Shown in pieces: positions 1-7,268 of a stretch of DNA of 23,970 bases; the first letter of the stretch is position 1; each line of letters opens with the position of its first letter. This stretch comes from an uncultured Lachnospiraceae bacterium (GTDB lineage Bacteria; Bacillota; Clostridia; Lachnospirales; Lachnospiraceae). Position numbers and translations under genes: made by a program. Location of the stretch: positions 1 to 23,970 of the forward strand of contig CAJUQZ010000040.1 in the NCBI GenBank assembly GCA_910588755.1, in the 5' to 3' direction. Below the pieces are notes generated by a model, which saw only the letters and a program-made list of their open reading frames with translations, was not told where the DNA came from and searched no databases.

Positions 1-55
1 AAAATCCATGCAAAAATTGCAATACGAACTTCGTTCGTGGCGCAAATGGATTTTT
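1..55 (+). terminator. nested hairpin with U-tract, likely terminator of a gene left of the window
   Basis: The outer arms AAAATCCAT (1-9) and ATGGATTTT (46-54) pair. Inside them TTGC (17-20) pairs with GCAA (42-45), and ACGAAC (24-29) with GTTCGT (33-38) around a TTC loop. The plus strand continues with a run of five T (51-55), as in an intrinsic terminator. The A-run at the left end would also allow termination of the minus-strand operon. Its job is inferred from structure alone. Confidence 0.5.
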
Positions 56-178
56 ACTTGCTACATGTATGTTTTCGTACGTGGATTGTAAAGCCATAAT
101 TAGCAGTAAATGCTAAGTCCTGTGTGAACTGTAACAAAAACCTTTTTCAGAAGTTCCATAAAGTATACACACTCCGCA
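56..178. other. intergenic stretch with one more stem-loop
   Basis: No gene is visible here. A stem-loop with arms CATGTATG (64-71) and CGTACGTG (76-83) and a TTTT loop pairs fully if two G-U pairs are allowed. The rest (84-178) is the 3' flank of the DUF2752 gene. No clear T-run hairpin immediately follows that gene's stop codon. Confidence 0.4.
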
Positions 179-610
179 TCATTTGATTAACCTGCTAAAA
201 ATATTATTTGCATGATATACCATCGGCGGCTCTCCCGGAAAAAAATAAATCATTCTGTACACATAGACCGCAAGCGTAATAACGCATACCAGCGCGAGAA
301 AAACTTTTGTCTGTCTTGGCTGCACGCCTCTGAGATACCTGTTTGCGAAAAACCAGCCCAGAAATAAAATCCAGAGCGGCGCCGCGGGATTGAGCTGCAT
401 TCCTCTCGCAAACCGGCCTGTCAGAATATAAACCACGGCCCGCGTCATGCCACAGCCTGCGCATGGAAATCCTGTCAGGATCAGCTGCGGGCAGAACGCA
501 TGAAAGAGGCCCCTTGCGAGCACATTGTATAAAAGCAGCGCAAAAAGCGCTATCCGAAAGCTTTTGAGATCCGCCCATATTCTTCCAAAAACTGTCTGCA
601 TACGCCGCAT
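179..610 (-). CDS. DUF2752 family membrane protein
   Basis: A 143-residue protein with the DUF2752 signature: a Cys-Pro pair after the first hydrophobic segment, then TG-x-x-C-x-GCGMTRA (FCPQLILTGFPCAGCGMTRA), followed by two further membrane segments. The biochemical role of the family is not established. The ATG at 610 is chosen because GGAAGG lies just upstream of it. An in-frame extension to 706 has no such site and would run through the tandem repeat at 624-739. It is the last gene of the minus-strand group that starts at 3121, 111 bases after the DUF4173 gene. The family call is firm; the role is unknown. Confidence 0.85.
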   Translation of the reverse strand: MRRMQTVFGRIWADLKSFRIALFALLLYNVLARGLFHAFCPQLILTGFPCAGCGMTRAVVYILTGRFARGMQLNPAAPLWILFLGWFFANRYLRGVQPRQTKVFLALVCVITLAVYVYRMIYFFPGEPPMVYHANNIFSRLIK

Positions 611-623
611 AGACACCTTCCTA

Positions 624-739
624 TCCGCAATCCGAACACAAATCTGTGCGCAATAGCTTCTAATAGCTTCTGCCTCACCAATACGCCTCAAGTCCGCAAT
701 CCGCACGCAATAGCTTCTTCCTCACTGGTACGCTTGAAG
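624..739. repeat. abutting imperfect tandem duplication at the end of the DUF4173 gene
   Basis: Two related copies lie head to tail: 693-739 (47 bases, containing the DUF4173 stop codon) and 624-692 (69 bases). Both begin TCCGCAATCCG and end near CGCYT(C/G)AAG on the plus strand. They share GCAATAGCTTCT and CCTCAC. The longer copy has an extra stretch (AACACAAATCTGTG region) and an internal duplication of TAGCTTCT. It fills the space between the DUF4173 and DUF2752 genes. Confidence 0.7.
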
Positions 740-2323
740 CTCCCGGCTGGCTGCATAGGCCCTGGAAAAGTTGAATGTCCGAAATCCCAGCCAGCCTTTC
801 TGCTGCCACAGATACCACTCCACCCTGCTGCAGTAAACGCCATCCCTGTCCACCCAGATCTCATCGGGAAGCGCGGCAACGGCATCGAGCGAGAGCCGCC
901 TTCTCAGATATGCGCTGTCGCACTCCTTCCCGTCCTCACTGGCAGCGATATTGTAGGAGGCAATCCAGTAATCCGGGTGTGCTGCCGAAAAACAAAGCCA
1001 CCCCACCGTCAGTGTGATGAGCACAAAACGGAACAGCGAAAACTTCTGATGATAAGTATACACCAAAACGCCCGTCATGACAACCGCGATCATAACGAGT
1101 CCCCACAGCACGCGCAGCCGCAGAAACGTCAGCTGGTAGCTTGCGATATACAGGAGCATTCGATACGCACTAGAGATGGTCATAATGTATGTGCACCCGC
1201 ATATGACGGTCAACAGCGCCCGCAAAAGCCGCGAGCTCTCAAAATACGCCAGCGTGCACAGCACCAGTATGATGTTAAAAAGGCATACAACTACCAGCTC
1301 GAAAAAGCCGTGTCTGGCGTAAGAAGAATAGGTATAGCCTTCCGGCAGTTTTCCGAAAAAAAGGCTGACAACCTGTATTCCCGAAAATATGACATACATG
1401 AGGCACATCACACCATTGACCGTCACTGCAATATAAGCGTCCCAGCTGGTATTTCCTGCCGCGGCCGCACGGTCAATCAAACTGATATTCTGCGATTCCG
1501 TGTTATATGCAAACAGACCATAACATACTGCAAAAACCACGATAATCAAAATCGCGATTCCTATGATGTCCCCAAACGCGTCCAGATCAACAGAGAATGT
1601 CAGCAAATCATACATTAGCCTGCCAAATACCGCATCCGCACTTGCGAGCAAAAGCGCGATGAACATTGCCATCGGAAACACGATCGCAAGTCCGATTCCC
1701 ACTGACCGGAAAAGGCGCGTACAACTAGCTTTCTTCCCGCTCTGATCCCCGCCCATGCGCCTTAACTGCAGGCAGGCCAGAACATCATACACAGGAGCGA
1801 TCGCGGCGCCAAGTCCTCCAAGCAGCATTTTCGTGCCGCCCTTGATATATGCCAAGATACTCCACCCAGTCAGGTCATGCCAGCACTGTAATAACTGTAT
1901 GTTAAATAGCACGAGCAGCAACAGCTTGTTAAAAAAGAGCAGCACGCCGGAGTCCGTCGTGCAGTTGAGCGTGCCTGCCACGATGATCGACACTGTCAGA
2001 AACGTCTTGTTAATATGTGCTTTCTTCCCGTCTTTATTTCTATCCCTGTTCCCTTCTGCGGAGCTGCTCCCTGACTTTCTGGTAAAGTAGCCAAAAAACA
2101 AGAGGGTTCCGCCAACGAAAAAAGGGTAGGTGATTCCTGATGTATTACCGTACAGGCAGAATGTGTAAAACAGCGCATACACAAAGCTTCCAATCCCATA
2201 TGCCTGTAATCTTTTTTGCTTTTTCTGCAGCGCATTGACCTTTGCTGCCTGGTCTGCCTGAAAATTGGCCTGCGGCATAGCGGCCAGCGCCTGCTGGTTG
2301 ATGGTTGTCATATTGTTATCCAT
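722..2323 (-). CDS. DUF4173-family polytopic membrane protein
   Basis: A 533-residue protein with a polar N-terminus (residues 1-40), then about ten or more hydrophobic segments up to residue ~455, then a soluble tail. The tail carries the family's C-terminal pattern: HPDYWIASYNIA, followed by a Tyr-Leu plus LSLDAVAALPDE block. This matches DUF4173/DUF4153-type proteins, common in Lachnospiraceae and usually next to a small XRE regulator and a DUF2975 protein, as here. The function is unknown. The ATG at 2323 is preceded by GGAAGGGAATAAAA, which overlaps the end of the regulator gene; only two bases separate the two genes, so translation is probably coupled. The 3' end runs into a tandem duplication. 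Confidence 0.85.
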   Translation of the reverse strand: MDNNMTTINQQALAAMPQANFQADQAAKVNALQKKQKRLQAYGIGSFVYALFYTFCLYGNTSGITYPFFVGGTLLFFGYFTRKSGSSSAEGNRDRNKDGKKAHINKTFLTVSIIVAGTLNCTTDSGVLLFFNKLLLLVLFNIQLLQCWHDLTGWSILAYIKGGTKMLLGGLGAAIAPVYDVLACLQLRRMGGDQSGKKASCTRLFRSVGIGLAIVFPMAMFIALLLASADAVFGRLMYDLLTFSVDLDAFGDIIGIAILIIVVFAVCYGLFAYNTESQNISLIDRAAAAGNTSWDAYIAVTVNGVMCLMYVIFSGIQVVSLFFGKLPEGYTYSSYARHGFFELVVVCLFNIILVLCTLAYFESSRLLRALLTVICGCTYIMTISSAYRMLLYIASYQLTFLRLRVLWGLVMIAVVMTGVLVYTYHQKFSLFRFVLITLTVGWLCFSAAHPDYWIASYNIAASEDGKECDSAYLRRRLSLDAVAALPDEIWVDRDGVYCSRVEWYLWQQKGWLGFRTFNFSRAYAASRELQAYQ

Positions 2324-2325
2324 TT

Positions 2326-2604
2326 TTATTCCCTTCCTTCCTGTTTGTCTATTTTATTGTCTATTTCATATCCGTCAGACAAACTGTCCTTTTCGTCGTC
2401 TGTCTCCACATACTCCAAAATGTCACCCGGCTGGCACTGCAGCGCCTTGCAGATTGCGTCGAGCGTTGTAAGCCGCACTGCTTTTGCCTTATTATTTTTT
2501 AAGATTGACAGGTTTGCAAGCGTGATGTCCACTTCCTTTGCAAGCTCCGTGAGCCCGATTTTCCGCTTTGCCATCACCACGTCGAGATTGATTATTATAG
2601 CCAT
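2326..2604 (-). CDS. XRE/YozG-type helix-turn-helix regulator
   Basis: A 92-residue DNA-binding protein. Residues 1-65 form an XRE-type helix-turn-helix: VVMAKRKIGLTELAKEVDIT, then a recognition helix with LSILKNNKAK, then LDAICKALQCQPGDILEY. The LQCQPGDILEY ending is typical of the short YozG-like Cro/CI branch. An acidic, probably disordered tail follows. The start at 2604 has AAGGGGACA directly upstream. This type of regulator usually accompanies a DUF2975 membrane protein, which is the upstream neighbour here. It probably autoregulates the operon, perhaps through the palindrome at 3330-3348. The fold call is strong; target and signal are inferred. Confidence 0.92.
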   Translation of the reverse strand: MAIIINLDVVMAKRKIGLTELAKEVDITLANLSILKNNKAKAVRLTTLDAICKALQCQPGDILEYVETDDEKDSLSDGYEIDNKIDKQEGRE

Positions 2605-2659
2605 TGTCCCCTTGCCTTTCCAAATGAAATCTTCTTATAATAGCATTTTCAAACACGCT

Positions 2660-3121
2660 CTAAATCGTCAGATCATTCTCCAGTTTATACTCCACAGCCC
2701 TGTCAAACACGAAGGCCAGCACCTTGCTGAACAGCCCCGCGATGATAAAGACCAGCACCAGTACGAGCATGGCGATTGTCATGTAGAGCACAGTCCTAAG
2801 CAGGCAAATTACTGCAATCACAAAGCTGTAGGTTCCCATGCGCTGCAGGCTGACCACATTTTCCTTCACAAAGCAGTCGTCCTTTAAGACAGTTCGAAAC
2901 ATCTTGCGCAGCTCGCCAAGTATCAGTACAGCCAGAATCCCTAATACAAAATAGATCACAATGAGCTCTGTGTAGCGCCCTTCAAAATCGTGAAAGTCAA
3001 AGAACTCCACTACCCGCTGCAATAACCCCGGAAACGGCAGCAGCACTGTCACGGCAATCCCTGCAAAATACATGAAGTCCAGCAGGTGTTTTGTAAAAAT
3101 AATAACGGTTTCCTTCTTCAT
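2660..3121 (-). CDS. DUF2975 membrane protein
   Basis: A 153-residue protein with four hydrophobic segments (about residues 8-30, 47-65, 95-115 and 118-140). The pattern RKMFRTVLKDDCFVKENVVSL between segments 2 and 3 is characteristic of DUF2975. The ATG at 3121 is chosen because AGGTGGAGA precedes it; an upstream in-frame start at 3211 would use codons inside a palindromic repeat element. The protein is encoded before an XRE regulator in an arrangement often seen in Firmicutes. A role as membrane partner of the regulator is suggested by context, not demonstrated. A second short sequence resembling the end of the palindromic element (GCGTGTTTGAAAA, minus strand) follows the stop codon. Confidence 0.85.
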   Translation of the reverse strand: MKKETVIIFTKHLLDFMYFAGIAVTVLLPFPGLLQRVVEFFDFHDFEGRYTELIVIYFVLGILAVLILGELRKMFRTVLKDDCFVKENVVSLQRMGTYSFVIAVICLLRTVLYMTIAMLVLVLVFIIAGLFSKVLAFVFDRAVEYKLENDLTI

Positions 3122-3140
3122 TGTCTCTCCACCTTTCCAG

Positions 3141-3219
3141 GGGCGTGTTTCAAAAATTATTCCCGCCATTTTTAAGGCATCGTTATGCAGATGCCGGAAA
3201 TGATTTTTCAAACACGCCC
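3141..3219. mobile_element. 79-bp palindromic MITE-like element
   Basis: The left end GGGCGTGTTTCAAAAATTAT (3141-3160) and the reverse complement of the right end, GGGCGTGTTTGAAAAATCAT, differ at only two of 20 positions. The arms continue to pair in part towards the centre. The unit could fold into one long hairpin. It lies in the leader between the promoter near 3.3 kb and the DUF2975 start. No transposase and no clear target duplication is visible, so 'MITE-like' is an inference from structure. Confidence 0.65.
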
Positions 3220-3294
3220 TAACATTACAGCAAACAGGACATTTTCAATCTGTTCACTGAAGTACTAAGAAACTATTCAAAATTCTGTATCTCC

Positions 3295-3323
3295 ATACTA
3301 GCACTCCCCGCATTGAAATGCAA
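3295..3323 (-). promoter_or_regulatory. promoter of the DUF2975-XRE-DUF4173 operon
   Basis: On the minus strand a -35 TTGCAT (3318-3323) is followed after 17 bases by a -10 TAGTAT (3295-3300) with a TG one base upstream (TGC-TAGTAT). Transcription would start near 3288, giving a leader of about 165 bases that contains the palindromic element. Confidence 0.65.
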
Positions 3324-3329
3324 TAACTT

Positions 3330-3348
3330 TTTATCGTTTTTCGATAAA
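3330..3348. promoter_or_regulatory. palindromic operator candidate
   Basis: TTTATCG (3330-3336) and CGATAAA (3342-3348) form a perfect inverted repeat with a five-T spacer, six bases upstream of the -35 box. It is a plausible site for the XRE regulator encoded in the same operon. A second inverted pair, CTATTCAA (3273-3280) and TTGAATAG (3355-3362), encloses the whole promoter. Confidence 0.5.
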
Positions 3349-3385
3349 TTTTTATTGAATAGTAAAAATCAAGCTGCCCATGCGC

Positions 3386-3424
3386 AAAAAAAGCAGCGGT
3401 AACCTCAAGCTCCGTTTACCGCTG
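3386..3424 (-). terminator. intrinsic terminator after the ACT-domain gene
   Basis: On the minus strand CAGCGGTAA pairs perfectly with TTACCGCTG over nine base pairs (arms 3416-3424 and 3394-3402), and seven T follow (3386-3392). It lies 28 bases after the stop codon at 3452. Confidence 0.88.
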
Positions 3425-3451
3425 TCAAATCATATAAAATATGGCTCCTGC

Positions 3452-3823
3452 TCATTCCACAATTGTATATCCTGCATGGGCAAGCGCTTTTTCCGCCTTT
3501 TGATAATTTTCTTTTTTCGTCAGCACATAGTCCGTGTTAAAGGTCGAAACCACAAAAATCCCAATCTGGTTCTCCGCCAGAACCTTCGCGATGCCAGACA
3601 GTACGCCAGTCAGCGAAAAGTCCAGAATCCCCTCGATGCGAAAGGCTTTCCAGCCATCCTCACGCGCTGTCACATTTTGCGGCACATCGCCTGTAAGGCA
3701 TACCAGGGATTTTTCCTCATCGGTTTTTCCCACAAAACAGTATGCTGTATCCAGGTTTACGAGCGAATAGTCCGCTACCTTACACACCGAAAATTCCCCG
3801 TCAATTTTTTTCATTTCCATCAT
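3452..3823 (-). CDS. ACT-domain protein
   Basis: A 123-residue protein of the small ACT_7-type family. The N-terminal half has LVCLTGDVP; the C-terminal half has the ACT core FRIEGILDFSLTGVLSGIAKV, then LAENQIGIFVVSTFNTDYVL. In related proteins this fold binds an amino acid or small ligand; no ligand can be read from the sequence. The first ATG of a pair (3823) is preceded by GGGAGGAGAC. The TGA of the upstream gene (3820-3822) overlaps this ATG as ATGA, so the two are probably translationally coupled. It is the last gene of its operon, with a strong terminator downstream. Confidence 0.85.
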   Translation of the reverse strand: MMEMKKIDGEFSVCKVADYSLVNLDTAYCFVGKTDEEKSLVCLTGDVPQNVTAREDGWKAFRIEGILDFSLTGVLSGIAKVLAENQIGIFVVSTFNTDYVLTKKENYQKAEKALAHAGYTIVE

Positions 3824-4227
3824 GCGTTGTCTCCTCCCACACGACAAATCCTTTCTGCCTGGTATCCGCATGTGACCATGTCGCCCGTTTCAACCTCTTG
3901 TCTGTCCCTTTCCCGCGTTCCATATGCCCGCACAACACACATCTGAGGCCAAAATGAATACTCCTGACCGGGAAGCTCCACCACAAGAAGGGTTTCCCCT
4001 GGCGCCTCAACGACTGACTTTACCACACAGCCTTCGACAGTTATGGAATGTCTCATAGAATAGGTATTTGCGCCGTAGCGAATTCCGATCACGCCCATCA
4101 CTGGCAGGGAACATACGAGCAGCGCAATGAAAAGGCCCATTGTCTGTTTGAATCGGTTTTGTTGATTTTCTTTCACACTAATCACCCTTCTGCCTGCTGC
4201 TGTAACCGAGTCTGCCTGTGTCGCCAT
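3820..4227 (-). CDS. small single-span membrane protein, paralogue of its upstream neighbour
   Basis: A 135-residue protein of unknown function. It has a polar N-terminus of about 28 residues, one hydrophobic segment (about 30-50), and an extracytoplasmic or soluble beta-rich domain with TLLVVELPGQEYSF and VETGDMVTC. The same domain with TLLVVELPDHTFSI and VNIGDLIRC occurs in the gene just upstream, so the two arose by duplication. The ATG at 4227 has AGGTGGAAGC before it and lies 50 bases inside the upstream gene. The last codon overlaps the ACT gene start. It was not recognised as a named family. Confidence 0.7.
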   Translation of the reverse strand: MATQADSVTAAGRRVISVKENQQNRFKQTMGLFIALLVCSLPVMGVIGIRYGANTYSMRHSITVEGCVVKSVVEAPGETLLVVELPGQEYSFWPQMCVVRAYGTRERDRQEVETGDMVTCGYQAERICRVGGDNA

Positions 4228-4534
4228 GCTTCCACCTGCACCGGATCAGATCGCCAATATTGACGATGGGGCGTTCAGAATGTAATCTGGATCTATAGAT
4301 ACTCGCGTCAACGATAGAGAACGTATGGTCAGGCAGCTCTACCACCAGCAGCGTTTTCTCATCGTCATAGCTGACTCCCCTGACAATACACGAATCGATC
4401 ACCAGTTCTTTTGTGTTGACCAGATATCTGTCATAACACTGTATCCCAATCAAGATGCCAAAAATGATAAAAGGAAGACTCAACAGGAAATATATTCGCA
4501 TCTTTTTTATTTTATCTTTCATTTTATCTCTCAT
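4178..4534 (-). CDS. small single-span membrane protein, first of a paralogous pair
   Basis: A 118-residue protein with a very basic N-terminus (MRDKMKDKIKKMR), one transmembrane segment (about 13-32) and a C-terminal domain of about 80 residues resembling that of the next gene (TLLVVELP, then a GD(L/M)(I/V)xC motif). Unlike its paralogue it has only a short cytoplasmic tail. A candidate promoter lies directly upstream (4550-4579). GGGAAGA precedes the ATG at 4534. Function is unknown; membrane anchoring with the conserved domain outside the cell is inferred from charge. Confidence 0.7.
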   Translation of the reverse strand: MRDKMKDKIKKMRIYFLLSLPFIIFGILIGIQCYDRYLVNTKELVIDSCIVRGVSYDDEKTLLVVELPDHTFSIVDASIYRSRLHSERPIVNIGDLIRCRWKHGDTGRLGYSSRQKGD

Positions 4535-4549
4535 AAGCTATATCTTCCC

Positions 4550-4579
4550 ATAATAAAAAAATTGGGAATATTTTGACAA
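4550..4579 (-). promoter_or_regulatory. candidate internal promoter for the small membrane protein pair
   Basis: On the minus strand TTGTCA (4574-4579), 18 bases, then TATTAT (4550-4555). An inverted repeat TTCCCA/TGGGAA brackets the -10 region. The leader would be very short (about 10 bases). Confidence 0.4.
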
Positions 4580-4598
4580 TCCCTGACTTGGCTGTTCG

Positions 4599-4973
4599 TC
4601 ATTGATTCTCTTCCTGCACTTCCCTTAAAAAAGAAAACAAATCTGCCCAGACAGGTTCTTCGATCCCGGTTCCCGACTCATGATCCCAGTATGTAAAATA
4701 CAGCCCGTCGTCGGTCTCTCCTCTCCGGCAGAGCCAGAAACAGAAATAATTGTCCTGCCCAAAGACAAACCAATCCGGGGAAAATGGAGCTCTCTGAGAC
4801 TGTCTGCACGCGGTGTCCACGTCGTAGATTCTTCCGTAGGGAAGATCCACACACTCAAATGTCTGGTAAAATTCACGCATTGCCGCAGGTATCTCTTCGT
4901 TTTTGGGAGCGGTTTGGTTATGTATCACATATTGTGCGTTTACTTCATCAAAATACTGTACAAGTCTGTTCAT
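4599..4973 (-). CDS. SMI1/KNR4-like (SUKH) protein, 124 aa
   Basis: A soluble protein with the general SUKH pattern: an N-terminal helix with IPAAMREFYQTF, then DLPYGRIYDV, an aromatic strand region (FSPDWFVFGQDNYFCFWLC), YFTYWDHESG, and a final helix WADLFSFLREV. SUKH proteins are often immunity proteins of polymorphic toxin systems, but some have housekeeping roles. The TAG of the upstream gene lies only three bases before this ATG, and GAGGAGGAATAGCTC gives a strong ribosome site. No toxin gene is seen nearby. The fold assignment is likely; the role is open. Confidence 0.65.
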   Translation of the reverse strand: MNRLVQYFDEVNAQYVIHNQTAPKNEEIPAAMREFYQTFECVDLPYGRIYDVDTACRQSQRAPFSPDWFVFGQDNYFCFWLCRRGETDDGLYFTYWDHESGTGIEEPVWADLFSFLREVQEENQ

Positions 4974-4976
4974 GAG

Positions 4977-5588
4977 CTATTCCTCCTCCGTATTCCACGC
5001 CGCCTGTTCGTCCATATAATCCTCCACCTCGTCGTACTCATCGCGCGACAGTCTCTGCAAAAACCGCACAAAAGAACCCTCTAGCTCGATCGCACCGCGC
5101 TGTAAATTCTCAACCGTCGCCTCACAGTCGTCATCAAAAAAATCCGCGGCCGCCTTTGACACAAATCCGCTGTCAATCCACAGTTTCCCCGGCTCGTTAG
5201 CATCTTCGTACAGGAACTGGTGATCGATAATAAGCACCCTTGGATCGCCGCCTTTTATTCCGTTTGTATCAATTGCCAGCACATTGCCGCCTGTGGTTGA
5301 CGCAAACGGAATAATGCCGAAATCTTTCAGGTAGTAGCTTGGCGCCATCCCCTCTATCTCCTCCACAATCCGCTCAATACTTAGAAAATTTATATCCGCC
5401 TTGGCAAATGTAACCAGGTCATCTGGCTGATACTTCTCATAAAACGCTGTAAATGTTGTTGCTTCTGTTCCGACTAGGCTGATCAGCTTTTGTCTTTCCG
5501 CCTCTGTTGTCTCCCGAAACAGGGCGCTGGGATTTTCCACACCCTGTTTGTTTAACACACCACATAGCGCCTCAAATACCTCTCTCAT
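4977..5588 (-). CDS. SMI1/KNR4-like (SUKH) protein, 203 aa
   Basis: A soluble acidic protein. The central motif YYLKDFGIIPFASTTGGNVLAIDTNG, with the following DPRVLIIDHQ and a late AAADFFDD, fits the SUKH core (Gly-rich turn, Asp-Thr-Asn, then a His/Asp strand) at about residues 80-170. An extra N-terminal helical region (residues 1-75) precedes it. The ATG at 5588 is preferred over a GTG at 5606, because AGGAAACGGAGAC precedes the ATG while nothing resembling a ribosome site precedes the GTG. It is the first gene of the five-gene minus-strand group ending at 3452. Confidence 0.65.
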   Translation of the reverse strand: MREVFEALCGVLNKQGVENPSALFRETTEAERQKLISLVGTEATTFTAFYEKYQPDDLVTFAKADINFLSIERIVEEIEGMAPSYYLKDFGIIPFASTTGGNVLAIDTNGIKGGDPRVLIIDHQFLYEDANEPGKLWIDSGFVSKAAADFFDDDCEATVENLQRGAIELEGSFVRFLQRLSRDEYDEVEDYMDEQAAWNTEEE

Positions 5589-6176
5589 GTCTCCGTTTCC
5601 TTTCACTTTTCATATCATATAACCGCCTCTATGTAGCCCATGTCCTGCTTTTATCTAGTACTGTTGTCATCAAACAAATACAGTTCTGGCATTCCTTTCA
5701 CCGGACAAAAGCACAGCCACATAACCATGATGCAGCAGACTGGTGCGGCTTTCCCTTACCGTCACACAACCGCACATCGCCCCAACAGCTTATTTCTTTT
5801 GTATAAAGCTATATAAAAATAGGATATCATGCATTGGCACTACCGTCAACATACATGTTTCATTTTGTTTTATCAATAATGAACAGTAAAGATTATTACA
5901 TCTCATCAATGCAATATATAATCATATGTTTATTAGCATCTTTCATCTTCTTATACATTCCTGCAATTCCAACAAATGCAATTGCAACTGAAACTGGAAC
6001 TATTCTATCCGAATATTATACAAAATTGAAGAGGCATTGAACACATAGGAGAACAGAAAATCATAGAAAATACAAGGTGATGGTGATATAATGTAAAATG
6101 TATTTGGAAAATAAGGGAAGCACCTCCATCCGTGTTTCTCAGGAAAACGCAAGCAAACAGGGAGGAATCAGGACAT
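5589..6176. other. AT-rich gap between divergent operons
   Basis: About 590 bases without a supported gene. The segment 5800-6110 is visibly richer in A+T than its neighbours. A plus-strand reading frame of 68 codons (5834-6040) has a hydrophobic stretch but no ribosome site and no recognisable family; I do not call it. An extended -10 box for the acyltransferase gene lies near 6087. The leader of the SUKH operon must lie at the left end, but no convincing -35/-10 pair was found. Confidence 0.5.
6084..6092 (+). promoter_or_regulatory. extended -10 promoter element of the acyltransferase gene
   Basis: TGATATAAT is a perfect TGn-TATAAT extended -10 element. The -35 region 17 bases upstream (6064-6069, TAGAAA) is weak, as is common for extended -10 promoters. 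The leader would be about 80 bases. Confidence 0.5.
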
Positions 6177-7268
6177 ATGGAAAATACCCGCAATGACATA
6201 AATGGTCTTACGAAGGAACATACCTTGATTTTAAAGGGAATTTTGGTACTGATGCTGTTGTTTCATCACTTGTTCTTTCCAGATAAACTAGAAGCGTATA
6301 CCGTAAACACGTTCGTAAAGAACCCTGCGACGATGCTTTCCATCGTTACCTGGTGCAAATCCTGCATTGCCGGCTTTTGCTTTATAACCGCATATGGCAC
6401 AACGAAGAAGTTTATGAATATGCCGCGCACGGATACGAAAAGTTACGCCGGTGTAGTGGCCATAAGCTTGATCAAGCTTGAAATGTCGGTATGGTTCATA
6501 TATGTCCTGGCAGTGCTGTACAAAAAGCTGGTTATGCGCATGAATCTTGACTACGGGTCTAATCCTGTACAGAAAATCATCTATATGATTTTCGATGCGC
6601 TTGGTCTTGCAAAATACACCGGGACTCCGACAATCAACGTAACATGGTGGTATCTGTCGCTGTTCATACTGCTAATCGTTTCCATGCCGTTTATTTATCA
6701 TGCGTACACAAAGGGGCGCTATTTGCTGCTTGGGCCTGCGTGTCTGCTGCCAGCGGTGCTTTTTTCGAAATCAGATCTTTTATATGCAGACCTGCTTCCG
6801 GTTGTGGTGATCGGCGTTGCGTTTGCATATGAAAACTGGTTTGAAAAAATAGAAAAATGGAATCGTTCATGGAGAAAATTAATCCTGCTTGCTGCGCTGA
6901 TCCTATGCGGCTGGTTTTCTTTTGAAGTGAACAGATATGTTCATTACACAATATGCTGGATGCTGATATTTTTTCTGCCGATTCTTGTACAGGAATACCT
7001 AAGCCATATTCCGGGATTAAGCCATATTTTAAAATTTATAGGGGCACAGGCAACCAGTATTTTTCTTATCCATACATTTATTTATTACTATTTTTATACA
7101 GATATCCTGTATTCACTTTCCGATTCGTGGAAAATATACCTTGCACTGCTTACATCAAGCATTTTGGTCTCACTTATAATCGCATTCCTGAAAAAGCGAT
7201 TGCAGTATGATAGATTGACAGTACTAGTACAGCGAAAATTAAGTTTCTGGTACATTGACACCGAATGA
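6177..7268 (+). CDS. acyltransferase family 3 membrane protein
   Basis: A 363-residue polytopic membrane protein. The N-terminus reads LTKEHTLILKGILVLMLLFHH, with the paired histidines near residue 33 placed as in acyltransferase-3/OafA-type proteins. About ten membrane segments follow (for example ~75-90, 105-125, 150-185, 215-235, 250-290, 305-330). Such enzymes usually transfer acetyl or other acyl groups to cell-surface sugars; the acceptor here is unknown. ATG 6177 has GGGAGGA ten bases upstream. The gene is isolated on the plus strand. The last roughly 15 codons (from VLVQ) lie inside a large palindromic repeat, so the native C-terminus was probably replaced by element sequence. Its base composition is more A+T-rich than the NAD operon. 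Confidence 0.85.
   Translation: MENTRNDINGLTKEHTLILKGILVLMLLFHHLFFPDKLEAYTVNTFVKNPATMLSIVTWCKSCIAGFCFITAYGTTKKFMNMPRTDTKSYAGVVAISLIKLEMSVWFIYVLAVLYKKLVMRMNLDYGSNPVQKIIYMIFDALGLAKYTGTPTINVTWWYLSLFILLIVSMPFIYHAYTKGRYLLLGPACLLPAVLFSKSDLLYADLLPVVVIGVAFAYENWFEKIEKWNRSWRKLILLAALILCGWFSFEVNRYVHYTICWMLIFFLPILVQEYLSHIPGLSHILKFIGAQATSIFLIHTFIYYYFYTDILYSLSDSWKIYLALLTSSILVSLIIAFLKKRLQYDRLTVLVQRKLSFWYIDTE

Noticed and set aside
734..1618. Plus-strand reading frame of 294 codons opposite the DUF4173 gene
   Set aside because: It is an antisense shadow: the minus strand has a recognisable family, a ribosome site and operon context, while this frame encodes a low-complexity His/Arg-rich product with no start signal.
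4555..4598. Hairpin TTCCCA/TGGGAA as a terminator after the 124-residue SUKH gene
   Set aside because: The T-run is in the loop, not after the stem; the segment fits a promoter better.
5834..6040. Short hydrophobic plus-strand frame of 68 codons
   Set aside because: No ribosome site, no family resemblance, in an AT-rich gap where such frames arise by chance.
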